Source: CADCWF01 sp903864575 (GTDB lineage: Bacteria; Chloroflexota; Chloroflexia; Thermomicrobiales; UBA6265). Taken from it: a stretch of 8,952 bases of DNA. Shown here in pieces: positions 5,178 through 8,952 of the stretch. Below the pieces are notes generated by a model. It did no database searches. It was not told where the DNA came from and was given only the letters and a program-made list of their open reading frames with translations. The position numbers and the translations under genes are program-made. The stretch spans positions 1-8,952 of the forward strand of contig JBEIRG010000169.1 of the NCBI GenBank assembly GCA_040376155.1. The letters are read 5' to 3'. Every line of letters begins with the position of its first letter. The stretch's first letter is position 1.

Positions 5178-7199
5178 CTACGGCACCGGAGTTGCGGCAG
5201 CCTCGGCGGGAATGGTCTGGGCTGGAAGGATAAGCGGACCGTCGGGGGCGACGAAGCGCGGCCGCAAGGCGGATGTGCATCCCGTCGCTGGATCCTTGTC
5301 CGGGGCGACGAGAAAGGCTTTCGCAATCTTCTCGGCGCAACCGGAGTATTGGAGTACCCCGTGTCCCGACATCGGCGCCTGGACGAACGTCGCGTTCGGG
5401 AGGGTCACAAAGGCGCTCTTTCCCCATGTGACAGGTGTCTGGGCGTCGTAGCTGCCGGCAAGGATGAGGGTCGGCACGTCGGAATGGACGGGCAGGTTTT
5501 CAGCGGGAGAGACGTTCGGGGCGGGCCACTTCTCGCAGATCGCGAACTGGGCCGCGGCGTCCGCGAGTCCCGGCGCAGCAAGTTCGGGAATTGACTGGGC
5601 ACGCGCGACGTCTACCGCCACATCGAGGTGCTCGAACGGAATCTCCTCGTTGCACTCCACCGAGGAGAAGAGATGCGGGTTCAGTGAATATGCGTAGGGG
5701 TCGAGGGAGTCCGTGCCGGACTGTAGCCGGGCGAAGAGCGCCGCGACGTCCTCGTCGGAGAGATCTTTGGCGGCCTTTCGGAGTTTCAGGTTCGTCGCCG
5801 CGGCCGACCGGCCCTGGAACGAGCGGTCGATGAACTGGTCGAGGGTTTGCCTGGTCTGCGGCAGTCGACTGAGAAAGATCGAGCGCAGCGCGAGATCGGC
5901 AGCCGTGTCGGTGGGAAGCGCCGATACCTGCGCCGTGAACTGGTCGACAAGTTCCTGCGCTGCCGGCGAGAGAGGGCCGTCGCCCGAGAACAACTGGCTG
6001 GCGAGGACGATGATCTGTGCGCGGATCGCGTCCAGTGCGGCATCCCCGGTCGTCCCGCTGTCCAACGGCTGCGGAGGAAGCAGACCGAGGTACTCGCCGC
6101 TGACGATGGCCTCGTAGGTGCGAGTCTCGCCATGCTCCAGTTCGGACACCATGCGCGGGATGAACGGCGCGGCCTCGACATTCACCGACAGATCCGAGAT
6201 GACCGCGACGATCTCGCGCGAGCGGATCGGCCCATATCTGGAGCTGACCGGGGCAGCCTCGAGCGCCGGCAACAGGGCCGCGAATCGGGCGTGCAGATTC
6301 GGATACCAGCGTGCGCACGGCGCGTCTCGCCGGCAGTCGGCGAAGAGCTGGGCGGCGACCTCCGGCAACTCGGCGGGGTACTGCTCGAAACTGTCGATCT
6401 GGGGAGGGAAAACCGAATCCAGCACCATGCTCCGGATTCCGCTTTCGGGAAAATCGCGCGCGATGGTGAGCGCGAGCCGCGTTCCATAGGAGATGCCGTA
6501 GAGGTTGTACTCCGGGTAACCGAGCGCCTCGATGAGCGCGATCGTATCCCGCGCATTCGCGGCGGAGGTGTACATCGCGAGGTCGATGCCTGCCCCGGTG
6601 AACTGTTTCGCGCATCGTTCGCTGACCGGTCCGAGGTCCTTGCGAGCGATGTCGAGGAGTCGGTTGGCGTCGGTGTCGGCTGGCAAGGCGAGATCGGCGG
6701 CGACCTCGCCCGCCTGCGGTTCGAGGAGTCCTTCGATGCTCAGGTCGAACAGTTGATCCATGGTCCAGTCGTTGCAGCGCAGCGGCGAGGAAAATGCCGC
6801 ACCGCGCTGATCGAAGAGAAGGATGTCGCGGTCCTTCCGGATCGGTGCAAACAGGTTGGAGTACGTCGCGATCTCCGCGAGCGCGCTGCCGCCGGGGCCA
6901 CCCGCGAGGTACACGAGCGGATCGGGAGCAGGTTTGCGGGAGTCCGCATGGAGCACGGCCCAGGCGATGCGGATACGGCGCGCGCCGGGGGCGTTCCAGT
7001 TCTCGGGAACGTCGAGGAACCCACAGGTTACGTTCCCGATGACCGGGCGCGGGTCGCTGCCGCTCGTCGCAAGAAGCGCGCAGTCTGTGCGGGTGATGAT
7101 CGCGCCGCCGTTGTCGCTGGCAGCATGCGCCGCTGCTGACAGGCAGGCGAAGGCAAGCACCACCACGATGAAAAGATTGAGATGTTGTTGAGCGCGCAT
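5178..7199 (-). CDS. Secreted alpha/beta hydrolase, peptidase S33 / tripeptidyl aminopeptidase-like
   Basis: A 673-residue exported serine hydrolase of the S33 proline-iminopeptidase/tripeptidyl-aminopeptidase group, which trims short peptides from free N-termini. A signal peptide is clear: Arg2, a hydrophobic run at 9-22, then AHA (24-26) before the likely cleavage site. The oxyanion loop is AGGPGGSA (99-106), with DQRG at 130-133. The nucleophile elbow is GISYG with Ser237, the acid is Asp585 in GSYDAQTP, and the histidine is His613 in SGHG. The C-terminal third matches the TAP-like C-terminal domain. About 350 residues separate Ser237 from Asp585, making it longer than typical 450-550-residue members. 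The ATG at 7199 is chosen for GAGGGG three bases upstream and for the signal peptide; an in-frame ATG at 7250 would bury it. The gene lies 113 bases downstream of the exporter gene on the same strand with no terminator seen, so co-transcription is possible. The exact substrate is unknown, and lipase or esterase activity is not excluded. Confidence 0.9.
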   Translation of the reverse strand: MRAQQHLNLFIVVVLAFACLSAAAHAASDNGGAIITRTDCALLATSGSDPRPVIGNVTCGFLDVPENWNAPGARRIRIAWAVLHADSRKPAPDPLVYLAGGPGGSALAEIATYSNLFAPIRKDRDILLFDQRGAAFSSPLRCNDWTMDQLFDLSIEGLLEPQAGEVAADLALPADTDANRLLDIARKDLGPVSERCAKQFTGAGIDLAMYTSAANARDTIALIEALGYPEYNLYGISYGTRLALTIARDFPESGIRSMVLDSVFPPQIDSFEQYPAELPEVAAQLFADCRRDAPCARWYPNLHARFAALLPALEAAPVSSRYGPIRSREIVAVISDLSVNVEAAPFIPRMVSELEHGETRTYEAIVSGEYLGLLPPQPLDSGTTGDAALDAIRAQIIVLASQLFSGDGPLSPAAQELVDQFTAQVSALPTDTAADLALRSIFLSRLPQTRQTLDQFIDRSFQGRSAAATNLKLRKAAKDLSDEDVAALFARLQSGTDSLDPYAYSLNPHLFSSVECNEEIPFEHLDVAVDVARAQSIPELAAPGLADAAAQFAICEKWPAPNVSPAENLPVHSDVPTLILAGSYDAQTPVTWGKSAFVTLPNATFVQAPMSGHGVLQYSGCAEKIAKAFLVAPDKDPATGCTSALRPRFVAPDGPLILPAQTIPAEAAATPVP

Positions 7200-7312
7200 G
7201 GTCCCCTCAGAGCGTGCGGCTGCCGACAACGGCGCGGCGAAACCGCCCAATGCTCACATGTGGCGACGAACCGGGACAACCCGGGGGCACCGATCCGGCC
7301 GGCGTATACGGC

Positions 7313-8575
7313 TCAGTCGGCGGCGGTGGGCGCGACCGCCGGCTCCTGCGGGCTGGGGTGGCGGGAATCGAAGGCGGCGATCCCTGGCACCTTCCAACCA
7401 ATGAGGATGGTCGAAAGGACCACGCCGACGCCGCCAATGGCGACCGAAGCCGGAGCGCCGATCCAGGAGGCGACAAGACCTGCCTCGAACTCCCCGAGTT
7501 GCGGGCCGCCCATCGCGAAGGTCGAGTGGGCGGCGGCGATGCGGCCGCGCAATTCATCCGGGGTCACCATGGTCCTGATGGTGTGGCGCATGACCATGCT
7601 GACGGAGTCGGTCGCGCCGCTGGCCGCCAGAAAGGCCAGGGAGAGGGGGAGACTGCCGCTGACGCCGAAGCCGAAAATGCACAGACCATATGCCGCCACC
7701 GCGCCGAGAACCCCGAGGCCGGGCCGGTACGGCAACCGCGCGACCGCCATGATGGTGCTGCCGATCAACGCCCCGGCGGCGGGTGCGGAAAGCAGCAAGC
7801 CGAGCGTCGCCGGGCCGCCGCCGAGGACCTCCTGAGCAAAGATCGGCATCAGGACGTTGGACTGCCCCCAGAAGGTTGCGATGAAGTCCAGCCCCATGAC
7901 CCCGAGCAGGATCGGCGTCATCCAGAGGAAACGAAGACCCTGCTTGATGGCTTCGATGCCGCGCTGTCCTGAGGGCGAAACGACCGGCCGGGCGTGCATC
8001 GCAATCGCAGCGCCGATGACGATCAGGAATGTGATCGCGTCGAAGACATAGAGCGGGGCGACGCCGATGCGTGCAAGCAACAAGCCGCCGAGCGCGGGGC
8101 CAGCCACCGCGCCGATCTGGAAGGCGAGACTGCCCATCGTCATTGCGCCCGCCAACAGATCCTTGGGAACGAGCGCCGGAATCAGCGCCTGACGGGTGGG
8201 AGAGCCGACCGCGCCGACTGCCGCGGAGAGCATCGTGATCGCGTAAATCCAGAGCGGGGTGATGAGTCCGGTCATCGTCAATGCGGCAAGCGCGAGGGAG
8301 AGCAGCATGAGGATCGCTTGCGAGCGGATCAGGGTCATGCGACGGTCGCCGCGGTCGGCGAGGACGCCGCCCCAGAGTCCGAAGATGAGCAGAGGGACAA
8401 ACCGGCTCAGCCCGAGGAATCCGAGTTGAAGGGGATCGCGGGTCAGTTCGAAAATCTGCCAGGCGACTGCGGTCCGCATCAACTGGGTCCCGGCCATCGA
8501 AATCACTTCCGCGCTCCAGAGGAGGCGAAAATCGCGATGGCGCAAGGATTCCCAACTCCGAGATGGCGCGGACAC
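7313..8575 (-). CDS. Major facilitator superfamily exporter, MFS_3/EntS type
   Basis: A 420-residue integral membrane transporter with about twelve hydrophobic segments, driven presumably by proton exchange. The opening FRLLWSAEVISMAG (16-29) followed by AVAWQIFELT is typical of the MFS_3 group, which includes the enterobactin exporter EntS and macrolide efflux proteins. Motif A appears as GGVLADRGDRR (69-79) in the first cytoplasmic loop. A family-typical TPDELRGRI (338-346) lies in the second half, with a basic central loop near 200-215. The GTG at 8575 is chosen because AGGAGGT (8586-8580) sits four bases upstream. The tail after residue 400 is hydrophilic and proline-rich. The substrate cannot be read from sequence: siderophores, macrolides, other drugs and peptides are all possible. 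The nearby secreted peptidase does not decide this. The gene is divergent from the Gly/Ala/Asn-rich gene across 175 bases. Confidence 0.9.
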   Translation of the reverse strand: MSAPSRSWESLRHRDFRLLWSAEVISMAGTQLMRTAVAWQIFELTRDPLQLGFLGLSRFVPLLIFGLWGGVLADRGDRRMTLIRSQAILMLLSLALAALTMTGLITPLWIYAITMLSAAVGAVGSPTRQALIPALVPKDLLAGAMTMGSLAFQIGAVAGPALGGLLLARIGVAPLYVFDAITFLIVIGAAIAMHARPVVSPSGQRGIEAIKQGLRFLWMTPILLGVMGLDFIATFWGQSNVLMPIFAQEVLGGGPATLGLLLSAPAAGALIGSTIMAVARLPYRPGLGVLGAVAAYGLCIFGFGVSGSLPLSLAFLAASGATDSVSMVMRHTIRTMVTPDELRGRIAAAHSTFAMGGPQLGEFEAGLVASWIGAPASVAIGGVGVVLSTILIGWKVPGIAAFDSRHPSPQEPAVAPTAAD

Positions 8576-8665
8576 CCTGACCTCCTCGATCGCGCCCGGA
8601 AGTCATGGTTCCCGGTTTCGGACCGCTTGAACGGGCACGCAGGCGACAAATCCGAAATTGCCCTA

Positions 8666-8694
8666 TCGACTTTTTCGCCGCGGCATGGTATTAG
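8666..8694 (+). promoter_or_regulatory. Candidate sigma-70-type promoter for the Gly/Ala/Asn-rich gene
   Basis: TCGACT (8666-8671, four of six matches to TTGACA) is separated by exactly 17 bases from TATTAG (8689-8694, four of six matches to TATAAT). A start near 8701 would give a 50-base leader ending in a strong ribosome binding site. An imperfect palindrome (8683-8699, GCAT arms) overlaps the -10 box and could be an operator. Confidence 0.5.
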
Positions 8695-8737
8695 TATGCA
8701 CGTGGGCTGTCCGGGGAGGGTAGCCAAGCTCTGGTAT

Positions 8738-8744
8738 GGGAGGG
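8738..8744 (+). promoter_or_regulatory. Strong Shine-Dalgarno site fixing the ATG at 8751
   Basis: GGGAGGG lies six bases before ATG 8751, ideal spacing. It supports this start over the out-of-frame ATG at 8697 and shows that the short repetitive frame is really translated. Confidence 0.7.
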
Positions 8745-8750
8745 ATTCTC

Positions 8751-8952
8751 ATGAATCTTCTGTTCGGTCAGGTCGTCGAGACCGCTCTTTCCGGCAACGG
8801 CGGCGCGGCCAACGCGGGCGCTAACGGCGGCGCGGTCGCCGCTGGCGACATCAACAGCGGCGGCAATGCCGGCACCGCCATCGGCGTCGGCGACACTCAC
8901 GGCATGGTCGCCGTCTCCGGCGGCACCATCGCCAACGGCACCAACCTCGGCG
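8751..8952 (+). CDS. Gly/Ala/Asn-rich repetitive protein, unknown function, 3' end cut by window edge
   Basis: The first 67 residues are visible. A short N-terminal segment (MNLLFGQVVETAL) carries no convincing signal peptide. From residue 15 on the protein is almost entirely Gly, Ala, Asn, Ser, Thr, Val and Asp. Two 9-residue units are clear (GNGGAANAG at 15-23, ANGGAVAAG at 24-32), after which units of about ten residues drift: DINSGGNAGT, AIGVGDTHGM, VAVSGGTIANG. At the DNA level the first two units share 13 identical bases (8796-8808 and 8823-8835). Regular small residues with interspersed Val/Ile suggest a beta-solenoid or beta-roll; the AIGVGDT piece faintly recalls YadA-type head repeats. 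This is inference, and I do not recognise the family. A promoter and Shine-Dalgarno site directly upstream support expression. It is divergent from the exporter gene. A surface, matrix or self-assembling role is possible but unproven. Confidence 0.7.
   Translation, partial: MNLLFGQVVETALSGNGGAANAGANGGAVAAGDINSGGNAGTAIGVGDTHGMVAVSGGTIANGTNLG

Noticed and set aside
5847..7139. A 430-codon plus-strand frame opposite the peptidase
   Set aside because: It is a GC-rich antisense frame without a family signature; the minus-strand reading has a signal peptide and catalytic triad.
7295..7310. Adjacent palindromes CCGGCCGG and CGTATACG just past the exporter stop
   Set aside because: Each is only 8 bp, neither makes a stable hairpin with a T-run, and no promoter spacing fits, so no function can be supported.
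8708..8740. A tRNA-like start (GGGAGGGTAGCC followed by CTGGTA)
   Set aside because: No matching acceptor 3' strand, anticodon arm or T-arm follows, and the stretch is the leader and ribosome site of the gene at 8751.
8796..8835. A 13-bp direct repeat that could be a target-site duplication
   Set aside because: The copies are 27 bases apart, in frame, and encode the repeated NGGA units, so they are coding repeats and not a mobile-element footprint.

Overview
The window is GC-rich (roughly two thirds G+C by eye) and typically bacterial, with tightly packed genes on both strands and Shine-Dalgarno sites at most starts. My best guess at the source is a Chloroflexota/Thermomicrobia-like bacterium. 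This rests on the GC content, a zinc-type bL28, an N-terminally extended RecG, -10-like TACNCT boxes close to start codons, and the rpmB, degV, recG neighbourhood. This is inference; no rRNA or other decisive marker is present.

Left part (1-1515, minus strand): a TrmA/RumA-family tRNA/rRNA uracil-C5 methyltransferase, running off the left edge, lies downstream of rpmB (ribosomal protein bL28). A strong intrinsic terminator sits between them. The methyltransferase keeps all catalytic motifs but lacks the cysteines that bind the iron-sulfur cluster in many relatives. Positions 1516-1703 form a divergent regulatory region.

Centre (1704-5168, plus strand): degV (fatty-acid-binding DegV family) begins at an ATG placed where transcription from an upstream TACCCT box should start, so its mRNA may be leaderless. 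After a 96-bp gap holding a perfect 9-bp inverted repeat around another -10-like box comes recG. The recG frame is complete over 836 codons except for one in-frame TAG at 3693-3695. All helicase motifs remain downstream, so this is a fresh nonsense mutation, a sequence error, or readthrough.

Right part (5178-8575, minus strand, convergent with recG): a secreted S33-family tripeptidyl-aminopeptidase-like alpha/beta hydrolase lies downstream of a 12-TM major facilitator exporter of the MFS_3/EntS type. Divergent from the exporter, a well-formed promoter and a strong Shine-Dalgarno site drive a Gly/Ala/Asn-rich repetitive protein (8751 onward) that runs off the right edge. It belongs to no family I recognise and is the most novel-looking gene here.

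Functionally the left half is core translation and DNA-repair housekeeping, and the right half is accessory (secreted peptidase, exporter, repetitive protein). I see no CRISPR array, tRNA, rRNA, insertion sequence or phage gene.
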